This document shows positions 8,313-16,159 of a stretch of 64,000 nt of DNA, piece after piece; the first letter of the stretch is position 1, and each line of letters starts with the position of its first letter. The stretch is from Leptolyngbya sp. 'hensonii'. Its GTDB lineage: Bacteria; Cyanobacteriota; Cyanobacteriia; GCF-001939115. The translations under genes and the position numbers were made by a program. The notes below the pieces were generated by a model that searched no databases, was not told where the DNA came from, and was given only the letters and a program-made list of their open reading frames with translations. Where the stretch lies: contig NZ_MQTZ01000041.1 of the NCBI RefSeq assembly GCF_001939115.1, positions 62,001 to 126,000 on the forward strand. Direction: 5' to 3'.

Positions 8313-8822
8313 ATGTCAACACCCCTGGCTTTCCTCCCACCCGATCGGCCTCAGAAGTCTAGCGGCGAGCCTTATTTGAAGGTCTACCTGAATGGTCAGA
8401 CGGCGGCTTTGATCCCCATGGCCTCTGCCCAGGAAGTTCTGGTGCTGCCGGTGCAGCAACTGACGCCGATGCCTGGTATGCCAGCCTGTGTTTTGGGGTT
8501 GATCAATCGTCGGAGTCGGGTGCTCTGGCTGATTGATCTGGCTCACTTGCTGGGCCTCTCTCCGCTGGAGGAGACCGTGCGGCAATACAATGTCGTCTTG
8601 ATTCGGGTGGCTGACGATCCCCTGGCTCTGGCTCTCTGGGCAGTTCGCCATGGGGTCCGGTTCAATCCTGAGGACTTGCAACCGGTTCAGGGGACCGTCC
8701 GATCGGAATTGCGGCCCTATCTGCAGGGCATGCTCCTGCAGGATACGGAAGTGTTGCTGGTCCTGGATCCAGCGGCGATCGTTCGGTCTCCCCTGCTCCC
8801 CGGTCGAGAATCTTTTTCCTGA
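8313..8822 (+). CDS. pixI: CheW-like coupling protein (PixI/PilI type)
   Basis: About 169 residues with a CheW fold: LKVYLNGQTAALIPMASAQE, MPGMPACVLGLINRRSRVLW and VLLVLDPAAIV are the strands that bridge receptor and kinase. I use ATG 8313, two codons downstream of a TTG, because no ribosome-binding site favours the TTG; translation is probably coupled to the receiver gene that stops 7 bases earlier. It should link the MCP at 8876 to the CheA at 11119 at the cell poles or membrane. Confidence 0.86.
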   Translation: MSTPLAFLPPDRPQKSSGEPYLKVYLNGQTAALIPMASAQEVLVLPVQQLTPMPGMPACVLGLINRRSRVLWLIDLAHLLGLSPLEETVRQYNVVLIRVADDPLALALWAVRHGVRFNPEDLQPVQGTVRSELRPYLQGMLLQDTEVLLVLDPAAIVRSPLLPGRESFS

Positions 8823-8875
8823 ACATCCCGACCACCATTCATGCTGGCTGTTAATTGGGTTGAATCCCATCAGCA

Positions 8876-11119
8876 ATGGCATCTTCAAAAGCACCTATGA
8901 ATCCAGAGAACAGGCCACAACATCCCTTGCCCACGGAGAGTTCCGATCCCATCTCCCAGGGAGAAAGCCGGGTCCGGACTGGACCGGCCCTGTTAGACCC
9001 CCAGCCGATGGATGGCCCAGTGGATCGGGTCGGTGACGGAACTGCGGAGGGAATTCTGGGAACTGGGGCATTACTGAACGGGGATTCAGAGTTGTCCACC
9101 GAAGAGGAGGCTGCCCTGCGCACCCCCAGCCTGCGATCGCGGGCTGCTGCACTGGCTGTTGCCATCAGTACCCTACCTGTTCTGGCGGTGGGCACCACGG
9201 CCTATCTGCTGGCTGATCAGGTGATGACGAGGACGCTGCTCCAGCCCCAACAGGCCAAGGTGGTGACAGCTAATCATCCGACTGTCCTGATCACCCAGGC
9301 GCGCAATGATCTGAGATCGGCCCTGGCAGGGAGTACCCTGATGCTTGCCTTGCTGGTGGGACTGCTGGCAGCAGTGCTGGCCCGTCGCCTGACCCGACCG
9401 CTCCTCTTTGTGACGGAAGGGGTCGAGCGCATCGGTCAGGGAGATCTGGAGACGCGCTTGCCGATCTCAGGAGGAGATGAACTGGCTGTTCTGGGAACCC
9501 ATATCAATCTGATGGCCGAGCAGATGCAGGATTTACTGCTGAAACAACAAACTGAGGCTGAACGGACACAATTCCTGGCCCTCCTGACCCAGCGAATTTA
9601 CCAGATTGTGGACTCTGCTGCTCTATTGAAACTGGGGGTGGCTGAAACGCAACAGGCTCTGGGGTTCGATCGGGTGGCCATCTATCGGCTCGCTACAACA
9701 CCGAGCCGTCTGGATGTGGTCGCTGAAGCGGTGGCCCGCGCTTATCCTGCGATTGAGGGAACTCACATAGACCATCCTGATGTCCTGGGCGTTTATCTCA
9801 ATGCCACGATCACCAGCCATGGACAAGCCGTGACGGATATCCATCAGGATGTGGATCTGCCCGAAGCCTGGGTCCGCCAGCTAGAGCGATTGGCTGTCCA
9901 GGCAGAACTGACCGCCCCCATCCAGGTGGGCAGCCAACTCTATGGCTTTCTGGTCATCCAGCAATGTGGTCAGCCCTACCGTTGGGAAGCAGCGGAGAGG
10001 GGGTTCTGTCAGCGACTGGCGACTCAAATCGGGCTGGGTCTGGAGCGGACAGCTTTGATCGGACAATTGGATGCGGCCCGGCGGGAGATCGATCGAGTAG
10101 CCGAGGATCAACAGGCCCAGAAGGAACGGATTCAACGCCAGTTGGTCGAACTCCTGACAGATGTGGAAGAGGCTTCCCGAGGAGATCTGACTGTGCGGGC
10201 GGATGTCACCACGGGTGAAATTGGTACGGTGGCAGATTTCTTCAATGCCATTATTGAAAGCCTGCGACAGATCGTTAGCCAGGTAAAAACTGCCGCAGGT
10301 CAGGTGAACATTTCCCTGGGTGAGAATGAGGGAGCGATTCGCCGATTGGCGGATGAAGCCCTGGAGCAGGCCGAGAACATTACCCATACGCTGGACTCTG
10401 TGGAGCAGATGACCCAATCGATTCAGTCCGTGGCCGAAAGTGCTCGCCGAGCGGCTGAAGTGGCCCGGACGGCTTCCACGACCGCTGAAGCTGGGGGAGT
10501 GGCCATGGACCGCACCGTCCAGAGTATTTTGAGCCTGCGGCAGACGGTGGCTGAAACGGCCAAAAAGGTAAAACGGCTGGGTGAGTCCTCCCAGCAGATT
10601 TCCAGGGTCGTCTCTCTGATTAACCAGATTGCCCTGCAAACGAACCTGCTGGCGATTAACGCCAGTATTGAGGCAGCCCGTGCTGGGGAAGAGGGGCGAG
10701 GGTTTGCTGTAGTTGCGGAGGAGGTGGGGCAACTGGCGGCCCAGTCGGCGGCTGCGACCCGAGAAATCGAACAAATCGTGGAAACAATTCAGTTGGAAAC
10801 CAGTGAGGTGGTTGGGGCGATGGAACTGGGTACCACTCAGGTTGTCGAAGGCACTCGCCTGGTGGAGGCAGCCAAGACCAGCCTCGGTCAGATTATGGAG
10901 GTATCCCGCCAGATTGACCAGTTGGTGCAGTTAATCTCGAATGCAACGGTCTCCCAGGCCCAAACTTCTGAGAGGGTGACTACCTTGATGAAGGAGATTG
11001 CCCAGGTCTCCGAACAAACTTCTAATTCTTCTCGCCAGGTTGCGGCAGCCCTGAAAGAAACGGTGGATGTGGCCCGCCAGTTGCAGGATTCGGTGGGTGT
11101 TTTCAAGGTGGAAACGTGA
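8876..11119 (+). CDS. Methyl-accepting chemotaxis protein with GAF domain (PixJ/PilJ type)
   Basis: The 747-residue receptor has a polar N-terminus of about 88 residues, membrane segments near 90-113 and 150-170, a HAMP domain (about 171-223), one GAF domain (about 235-390), a second HAMP-like stretch near 425-470 and a long cytoplasmic coiled coil. The signalling tip contains [20 protein letters not shown] and [15 protein letters not shown], the hallmark MCP hairpin that binds CheW and CheA. The only short periplasmic loop (about 35 residues) argues against a periplasmic ligand. The GAF domain has cysteines only at 364 and 378, in the distal QQC and FCQR contexts, not the chromophore positions known in PixJ photoreceptors. 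It overlaps the CheA gene by one base. Confidence 0.9.
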   Translation: MASSKAPMNPENRPQHPLPTESSDPISQGESRVRTGPALLDPQPMDGPVDRVGDGTAEGILGTGALLNGDSELSTEEEAALRTPSLRSRAAALAVAISTLPVLAVGTTAYLLADQVMTRTLLQPQQAKVVTANHPTVLITQARNDLRSALAGSTLMLALLVGLLAAVLARRLTRPLLFVTEGVERIGQGDLETRLPISGGDELAVLGTHINLMAEQMQDLLLKQQTEAERTQFLALLTQRIYQIVDSAALLKLGVAETQQALGFDRVAIYRLATTPSRLDVVAEAVARAYPAIEGTHIDHPDVLGVYLNATITSHGQAVTDIHQDVDLPEAWVRQLERLAVQAELTAPIQVGSQLYGFLVIQQCGQPYRWEAAERGFCQRLATQIGLGLERTALIGQLDAARREIDRVAEDQQAQKERIQRQLVELLTDVEEASRGDLTVRADVTTGEIGTVADFFNAIIESLRQIVSQVKTAAGQVNISLGENEGAIRRLADEALEQAENITHTLDSVEQMTQSIQSVAESARRAAEVARTASTTAEAGGVAMDRTVQSILSLRQTVAETAKKVKRLGESSQQISRVVSLINQIALQTNLLAINASIEAARAGEEGRGFAVVAEEVGQLAAQSAAATREIEQIVETIQLETSEVVGAMELGTTQVVEGTRLVEAAKTSLGQIMEVSRQIDQLVQLISNATVSQAQTSERVTTLMKEIAQVSEQTSNSSRQVAAALKETVDVARQLQDSVGVFKVET

Positions 11120-14115
11120 TGGATAAGGAACAGGAAATCCGGCAGCAGTTTCTGGAAGAGGCTCGGGAATACCTGGGCACGATCGAGGCTGCCTTTATGG
11201 ATCTCTCTGGGTTATCCACCCACAGTGCGATGGATGCGGTGCTTCGGGCAGTCCACTCGATTAAGGGTGGGGCTGCCATGATGGGGTTCGATCGCCTCAG
11301 CCAGTTGGCCCATCGATTTGAGGATTTCTTCAAAGTAATCAAAGCTCGCCGGGAAAGTCTGGTCCTGGATTCTGAGCTAGAAGGACTTCTGCTGCAGGGC
11401 GTGGATTGTCTGAACCAGGTGCTCACCCTGCATCAACGGGGCCAGCCGATTGCGGAGAGTTGGCTGCATGCCCAAACCCATACCCTGTTCGAGAGCCTGC
11501 ACGATCGCCTGGGAGACTTGCAGGCAGAAGATGAAACCGTGCTGCTTCTGGAAGAAGGCAACCATGAGGAGATCGTAACCCTGCTCTTTGAGACGGAGGT
11601 GGAAGCCAGTTTGCAGCGACTGGAAGCCCTGCTGATGGAACCAGGTCTGCCGGGAATTCGGGAAGAATTGGAGGGCGTCTGTCAGGAACTGGGGGGCTTG
11701 GGGGAAATGCTGGAACTCTATCCTTTTGTCCGCCTCTGCCAGACGATTGAGGGGATGCTCCAGGCGATGCCCGATAGCGCTTCCCTGGTGGCCCGATCGG
11801 CCCTGCAATCCTGGCGACAAGCCCAGGCTCTGATTCTGGCGGGAGAGGTCGATCGACTGCCTATGACGCTGGATCTGGCAGAATCTGATTCTGCGGCAAA
11901 AGCCCGTCCCAACCCACAGCACTCGGTCGCCGTTCTGGTGGGCCAGGGCCATTCAGCAATCCCAGATGCTGCTCCCCTACTTCCTCTGGTAGATATCAAT
12001 GACAGTCATGCCTGGCTAGACTGTGACCTGCTGGATTATTATTTTCTCTCAGAAGATCAGCCTGTGAAGTCGGTAGAGGTAGCGCCGCCGCCCCCCGATC
12101 AGACCCTACCCCGCAAGGCTGCTCCTAGTGAGCCTGCCTCTGTGGCAGGAGGGGCAGGGGATGGGGCTCTACCCAATCGGTTTGACCCCTTGGAGAACAC
12201 GGTCCGGGTTGGGGTTCGCCAGTTGGATCAGCTCAATGATCTGTTTGGGGAATTGACGATCGAGCGCAATGGTTTGGATCTCCATTTGGGCCGGTTGCGC
12301 CATCTCGTCAGTACCCTCAGCTATCGAATCCAAGCCCTGGAACGATCGAACAGCCAGCTTCGCACCGTCTATGACCAGCTCACAACCCAATCAAACCAGC
12401 AGCCGGCTCAATCCTGGAACTGGTTGGCAGTAACACCCACTCTAATGCTTACTTCAGGCAGCCAGGACCTTCCCTGGAAAGAAATGGGGAGTCGGTTCGA
12501 TAGTCTGGAACTGGACCGCTACAACAACCTGCATCTGCTGTCTCAGGAGGTGATGGAGACGATCGTCCAGGTGCAGGAAATTACCAGTGACATCGAAGTG
12601 AGCCTGAAGGATGCCGACCATACCACTCGGGATCTGAACCGCACAGCCAAACAGATGCAGATCAGTCTGACCCAGGTCCGGATGCGGCCCCTATCCGATA
12701 TTCTGAATCGCTTTCCCCGAGCTTTACGGGAAATGTGCCTGCAGTATGGCAAGCAGGTGAATCTGCAGGTTGTCGGGGGCAGTACCCTGATTGACCGGAC
12801 GATTCTGGAAGCCCTCAGCGATCCACTGATGCATCTGCTCCGCAACGCCTTTGATCATGGGATTGAAGATCCCCTGATTCGACAGGCTTATGATAAGTCG
12901 GAGCAAGGAACGATTGAGATTCGGGCTGCCTATCGGGGGAATCAAACAGTTATTATCCTCAGGGATGATGGCGGTGGAATTGATCCAGAGAAAATCCGGG
13001 CCAAGGCACAGCAGGGAGGATATGACGAGAAATTCCTGGAGTCGCTCAGTGATGCCGAACTGCTGGCGTTGATCTTTGAACCAGGATTTAGTACCGCCGA
13101 TCGGGTTACTGCTCTCTCCGGTCGGGGCATTGGTATGGATGTAGTACGGACTAACCTCCGCAAGGTACGGGGAGAGATTAAAGTTGATACCCAGCTTGGT
13201 GTAGGGACAACCTTCACGATCACGGTTCCCTTTACCCTGTCCGTGATGCGAGTGCTAATGGTGGAGAGCAGGGGGATGCTGATGGCCCTGCCCAAGGATG
13301 AGATCGAAGAGGTGTTGCTACTCAATCCAGCAGCGGTTTTCACCACTGCCGGAGCGGAAGTCTTGCAGTGGGAAGATCTGATGTTCCCTCTAATTCGCCT
13401 GGGGCACTGCCTGGAGTTCCATTGCCCCCAGCGACCGCTGGAAACTGAAGCAGTTCCCCTGATCAGCGAACCCCTGATCCTGCTGCTCAACTGGGGGAGT
13501 ACGTTGGTGGCTGTCCAGGTCGATCGCTGTTGGGGCGAACAGGAGGTGGCGATTCGGCAGGTGGAGGGAACGATCGCCCTGCCCCTGGGATTCGCGGGTT
13601 GCAGTATTCTGGGCAATGGTCGGGTAGTTCCGTTATTGGACATTCCGACCCTCCTGGAACAAATCATGGCGGATCAGAGCCGGTCTTTGCGTCAAACGGG
13701 GAAGGTCACAGATGTCCCGGAAGGGGCAGCCATCGCCCAGTCTCAACTAGACACGGTCCTGGTTGTGGATGACTCGATCGTCGTTCGGCGATATCTGGCC
13801 ATGATTCTAGAGAAAGCGGGGTACCGGGTGGAACAGGCCAGAGATGGTCAGGATGCCCTGGAAAAGTTGTGGAATGGTCTGACAGTCAGGGCCGTGGTTT
13901 GCGATATTGAAATGCCCCGTCTCGATGGCTATGGGTTCCTGAATCGCATCAAAGCTGAATCAACCCTCCGGGATTTACCCGTGGCCATACTGACCTCCCG
14001 CAGTGGGAACAAGCATCGCCAACTGGCTATGAACCTGGGAGCCGCTGCCTATTTCTCAAAACCTTTCCGAGAACAGGACCTCCTTGAAACCCTGAACCAA
14101 CTCATCCACACCTGA
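11119..14115 (+). CDS. pixL: Hybrid CheA histidine kinase with receiver (PixL/PilL type)
   Basis: A 998-residue kinase. It begins with an Hpt domain carrying phospho-histidine H46 in AVHSIKGGAAMMGF, has a long variable middle, a dimerisation and HATPase core with LLRNAFDHGIEDP (N box), RDDGGGID (G1) and GRGIGMDVVRTNL (G2), a CheW-like domain (about 715-850) and a C-terminal receiver with D929 in VVCDIEMPRLDGYG. This is the usual layout of cyanobacterial CheA used for phototaxis. The ATG shares its A with the stop of the receptor gene (TGATG, 11117-11121), so expression is coupled; the GTG three bases earlier is an unlikely start. It should autophosphorylate at H46 and pass phosphate to its own receiver, PixG and PixH. 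Confidence 0.92.
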   Translation: MDKEQEIRQQFLEEAREYLGTIEAAFMDLSGLSTHSAMDAVLRAVHSIKGGAAMMGFDRLSQLAHRFEDFFKVIKARRESLVLDSELEGLLLQGVDCLNQVLTLHQRGQPIAESWLHAQTHTLFESLHDRLGDLQAEDETVLLLEEGNHEEIVTLLFETEVEASLQRLEALLMEPGLPGIREELEGVCQELGGLGEMLELYPFVRLCQTIEGMLQAMPDSASLVARSALQSWRQAQALILAGEVDRLPMTLDLAESDSAAKARPNPQHSVAVLVGQGHSAIPDAAPLLPLVDINDSHAWLDCDLLDYYFLSEDQPVKSVEVAPPPPDQTLPRKAAPSEPASVAGGAGDGALPNRFDPLENTVRVGVRQLDQLNDLFGELTIERNGLDLHLGRLRHLVSTLSYRIQALERSNSQLRTVYDQLTTQSNQQPAQSWNWLAVTPTLMLTSGSQDLPWKEMGSRFDSLELDRYNNLHLLSQEVMETIVQVQEITSDIEVSLKDADHTTRDLNRTAKQMQISLTQVRMRPLSDILNRFPRALREMCLQYGKQVNLQVVGGSTLIDRTILEALSDPLMHLLRNAFDHGIEDPLIRQAYDKSEQGTIEIRAAYRGNQTVIILRDDGGGIDPEKIRAKAQQGGYDEKFLESLSDAELLALIFEPGFSTADRVTALSGRGIGMDVVRTNLRKVRGEIKVDTQLGVGTTFTITVPFTLSVMRVLMVESRGMLMALPKDEIEEVLLLNPAAVFTTAGAEVLQWEDLMFPLIRLGHCLEFHCPQRPLETEAVPLISEPLILLLNWGSTLVAVQVDRCWGEQEVAIRQVEGTIALPLGFAGCSILGNGRVVPLLDIPTLLEQIMADQSRSLRQTGKVTDVPEGAAIAQSQLDTVLVVDDSIVVRRYLAMILEKAGYRVEQARDGQDALEKLWNGLTVRAVVCDIEMPRLDGYGFLNRIKAESTLRDLPVAILTSRSGNKHRQLAMNLGAAAYFSKPFREQDLLETLNQLIHT

Positions 14116-14124
14116 TCAAACACC

Positions 14125-14144
14125 AGGCATTGTATGCAACGCCT
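14125..14144. repeat. Copy e of the 20-bp palindromic repeat
   Basis: AGGCATTGTATGCAACGCCT, followed by CTAGA, in the 66-base spacer between cheA and the second cheW. It is 9 kb away from the other four copies, so the repeat family is dispersed rather than local. Confidence 0.75.
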
Positions 14145-14181
14145 CTAGATCGATCCATGTTAAATTGCCATTGGAATTGTC

Positions 14182-14730
14182 ATGACCTCCTTGCGTAAAT
14201 CCCACCGGATAGCCCGACAGGCCGAAGCCACCCATCAATTGATTGTGTTTCAGATGCAACAGGACTGGTTCGCCCTCCCGATCCAGGCTGCGCAGAAAGT
14301 GATTCCCATGGGACCAACTTATGGCGATCCGGAACGAACCGGCGTCAGCCTCACCCGTTATCAGGAGCGAGAATTGGCAGTTGTGGATGTGACGCAACGC
14401 ATTTTCGGGCAATCCTCCCAGCAGCAGCCAGGTCCGTCTCCCACCTACCTGCTCCTGGTGCAGAATTCCCAGGGAGAGATCGTGGGTCTACCGATCGTAG
14501 ACCAGCCCTCCCTGCGACGGGTGGCTAAAACAGCCTTCGCTCCGCTGCCGACAACTTACCTCTCCCAGGGCAATATCCAATGTGTCAGTTCTGTAGTCGT
14601 GCAACTGGAACAGGAACCCCTGATGTTTTTGCTTGATCCAGAAGTCCTGGTGCGACCCGGCTTGCTGCCCTCCCCTGTAACCTTGCCGGTGGGGCAGTCG
14701 GCCCAGTCAGGGCTCGGGGGGAAAGGGTGA
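14182..14730 (+). CDS. Second CheW-domain protein
   Basis: The 182-residue protein has the CheW strands LIVFQMQQDWFALPIQAAQK, YQERELAVVDVTQRIFG, YLLLVQNSQGEIVGLPI and LMFLLDPEVLV. It is divergent from the first CheW gene and carries a C-terminal tail rich in proline and glycine. It lies 66 bases after cheA, separated by the palindromic repeat, and its stop overlaps the next gene. It may compete with PixI for the kinase or couple another receptor; sequence alone cannot decide. Confidence 0.82.
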   Translation: MTSLRKSHRIARQAEATHQLIVFQMQQDWFALPIQAAQKVIPMGPTYGDPERTGVSLTRYQERELAVVDVTQRIFGQSSQQQPGPSPTYLLLVQNSQGEIVGLPIVDQPSLRRVAKTAFAPLPTTYLSQGNIQCVSSVVVQLEQEPLMFLLDPEVLVRPGLLPSPVTLPVGQSAQSGLGGKG

Positions 14731-15152
14731 AGGGGGCCAATTCTGTCTGGATTGGTCTTGGCTTTCAGCAAGGGGCCTCCCGCAGGCTCCTCGAAGCTGC
14801 GATTCAGCAGGCGTTACAGTCGGTTGAACTGGCTGCAACAGCGGTAATGGGGTTGGCCACCCTCGATCGTAAAGCCCAGGACGCAGACTTGCTGGATCTA
14901 TGCCACGATCGGGGCTGGTCGCTGCAATCCTTTACGGCAGAACAATTGCAGAACGTGGTCGTTCCTTCCGCTTCCAATCGGGTAGCTTCAGCCACAGGCA
15001 CTCCCAGCGTGGCTGAAGCTGCCGCCCTGCTGGCCTGTCAGTCTCTGGCTTCCCAACTGCTGCTGCCCAAACAAGTCTTTCGTTCTTCAGATCAGCCTGG
15101 AGCGGTGACGGTGGCGATCGCCCTGGTTTTAACGCCAGGAGACCTGCCATAA
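14727..15152 (+). CDS. Stand-alone CbiG C-terminal domain / CobE-like protein
   Basis: The 141-residue protein has the CbiG-C/CobE signature: an N-terminal GLGFQQGASRRLLEAAI, LATLDRKAQDADLLDLCHDR in the middle, PSASNRVASATGTPSVAEAA near residue 90, and a C-terminal VAIALVL strand. This domain acts in ring contraction/lactone opening steps of corrin-ring synthesis for cobalamin (cobE in the aerobic, cbiG in the anaerobic route). GTG 14727 overlaps the CheW stop by 4 bases (GTGA). Its place behind chemosensory genes looks accidental. No other cobalamin gene is in the window. Confidence 0.8.
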   Translation: MKGANSVWIGLGFQQGASRRLLEAAIQQALQSVELAATAVMGLATLDRKAQDADLLDLCHDRGWSLQSFTAEQLQNVVVPSASNRVASATGTPSVAEAAALLACQSLASQLLLPKQVFRSSDQPGAVTVAIALVLTPGDLP

Positions 15153-15175
15153 AAAAGCAGCCCTCAGAAGGCTGC
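15151..15175 (-). terminator. Probable intrinsic terminator for the minus strand
   Basis: On the minus strand the sequence reads GCAGCC-TTCTGAG-GGCTGC followed by TTTTTT, a classical stem plus T-tract. It would stop transcripts of the membrane-protein gene at 15319-15627. Read on the plus strand the hairpin is preceded by A's and lacks trailing T's, so it is less convincing there. Confidence 0.72.
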
Positions 15176-15318
15176 CCTCTAGCATTAGGAGTTAAGCATG
15201 GGTTTGCTTTGGTAGTATCGTAACTAAAGTTTTTTGAGGCTTGAGTGATCCAAAATCCAGAAATGGATGATTCGATTCCGAGATTTCTGTGATTCACATC
15301 ACCATGCGAGAGCTAACC

Positions 15319-15627
15319 CTAACCTCGAACGTTGCCAAAATACTTTCGCTGGAAAATGACCAGGCCGATGGCAATGATCATCTGAATGGAGAGGGGGGCG
15401 ATCGCAAAACCGATCAGGCCACAGACACTACTGATGAGTAAAACGAGGCAGAGAATAATGTCATCAGTCAGAATATTTTTGGGATTGTAAAACGAAACCC
15501 AGATGAGTGCGCCTGCGATCGCCAGAAAAATAGTATAGGCCGGAATCACCATGGCCATAGCGCGTAAGGTTACATACAAAGGCACGCCTAAAGAAAGGGC
15601 TAGCAAAAACAAGTAGGTCGGTGCCAT
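15319..15627 (-). CDS. Small membrane protein of unknown function
   Basis: A 102-residue, very hydrophobic protein with about four membrane segments: residues 1-20 (YLFLLALSLGVPLYV), 25-48, 55-76 and 78-96. It has no motif I recognise. It is transcribed alone on the minus strand and followed by an intrinsic terminator at 15151-15175. The start ATG at 15627 is preceded by GGAGATTG on the coding strand, a good ribosome-binding site, which supports a real gene. Confidence 0.65.
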   Translation of the reverse strand: MAPTYLFLLALSLGVPLYVTLRAMAMVIPAYTIFLAIAGALIWVSFYNPKNILTDDIILCLVLLISSVCGLIGFAIAPLSIQMIIAIGLVIFQRKYFGNVRG

Positions 15628-15780
15628 TAAACAATCTCCGGATCTAGGATTGCGCTGTATCTTACTACTACTAATTATCTAAAAGTATTCCCAGAACCAG
15701 GGTGATTAGCAGCACATCCAGACCTGACAATCTCCTGGGAGGCTCGTGAGGTATAGCGATCTTGACTCACAGAGGGTTTC

Positions 15781-16014
15781 CTAGACCAGCATCCCCCAAG
15801 CCTGGGTCACCAGATCGCTGAGCCAACGGCGCTGGGCCTTATCGAGAAGACTGTCATCTTTCAAAAGTTCGGATCTCAGGTCAGCCAGGGATTGTCCCTG
15901 GGAGCGAGCCCCCTGAATCACACCGACGATCGCCGCTGCCACCAGTTCTTCACTGACAGGATTCTGCCTCAGATGAACGACTTCTTGAGGATGGTCAGGG
16001 ATAGGATCTTTCAT
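15781..16014 (-). CDS. Small conserved-looking protein of unknown function
   Basis: A 77-residue soluble, mostly helical protein: LVAAAIVGVIQGARSQGQSL, then LADLRSELLKDDSLLDKAQR and a C-terminal WLSDLVTQAW helix. Even amino-acid composition and codon use like its neighbours suggest a true gene, but I do not recognise the family. It is divergent from the lycopene-cyclase-like gene with 145 bases between. Confidence 0.62.
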   Translation of the reverse strand: MKDPIPDHPQEVVHLRQNPVSEELVAAAIVGVIQGARSQGQSLADLRSELLKDDSLLDKAQRRWLSDLVTQAWGMLV

Positions 16015-16159
16015 ATCAGCAACACCCAGGCAATCAGCGAAACAATTATGAGAATGTTGTAAAGTTTTTTAAGTAATTCTGTCTATGGCAGTTTAACCTA
16101 ATCCGTACCCTGTTTTGATCATCATTAGTCAGTAATTCGCCGGAGTTAATATCATCCCC

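Noticed and set aside
15151-15175. Hairpin as terminator for the CbiG-C/CobE gene on the plus strand
   Set aside because: On the plus strand the stem is preceded, not followed, by the T/A tract; it fits the minus strand better.
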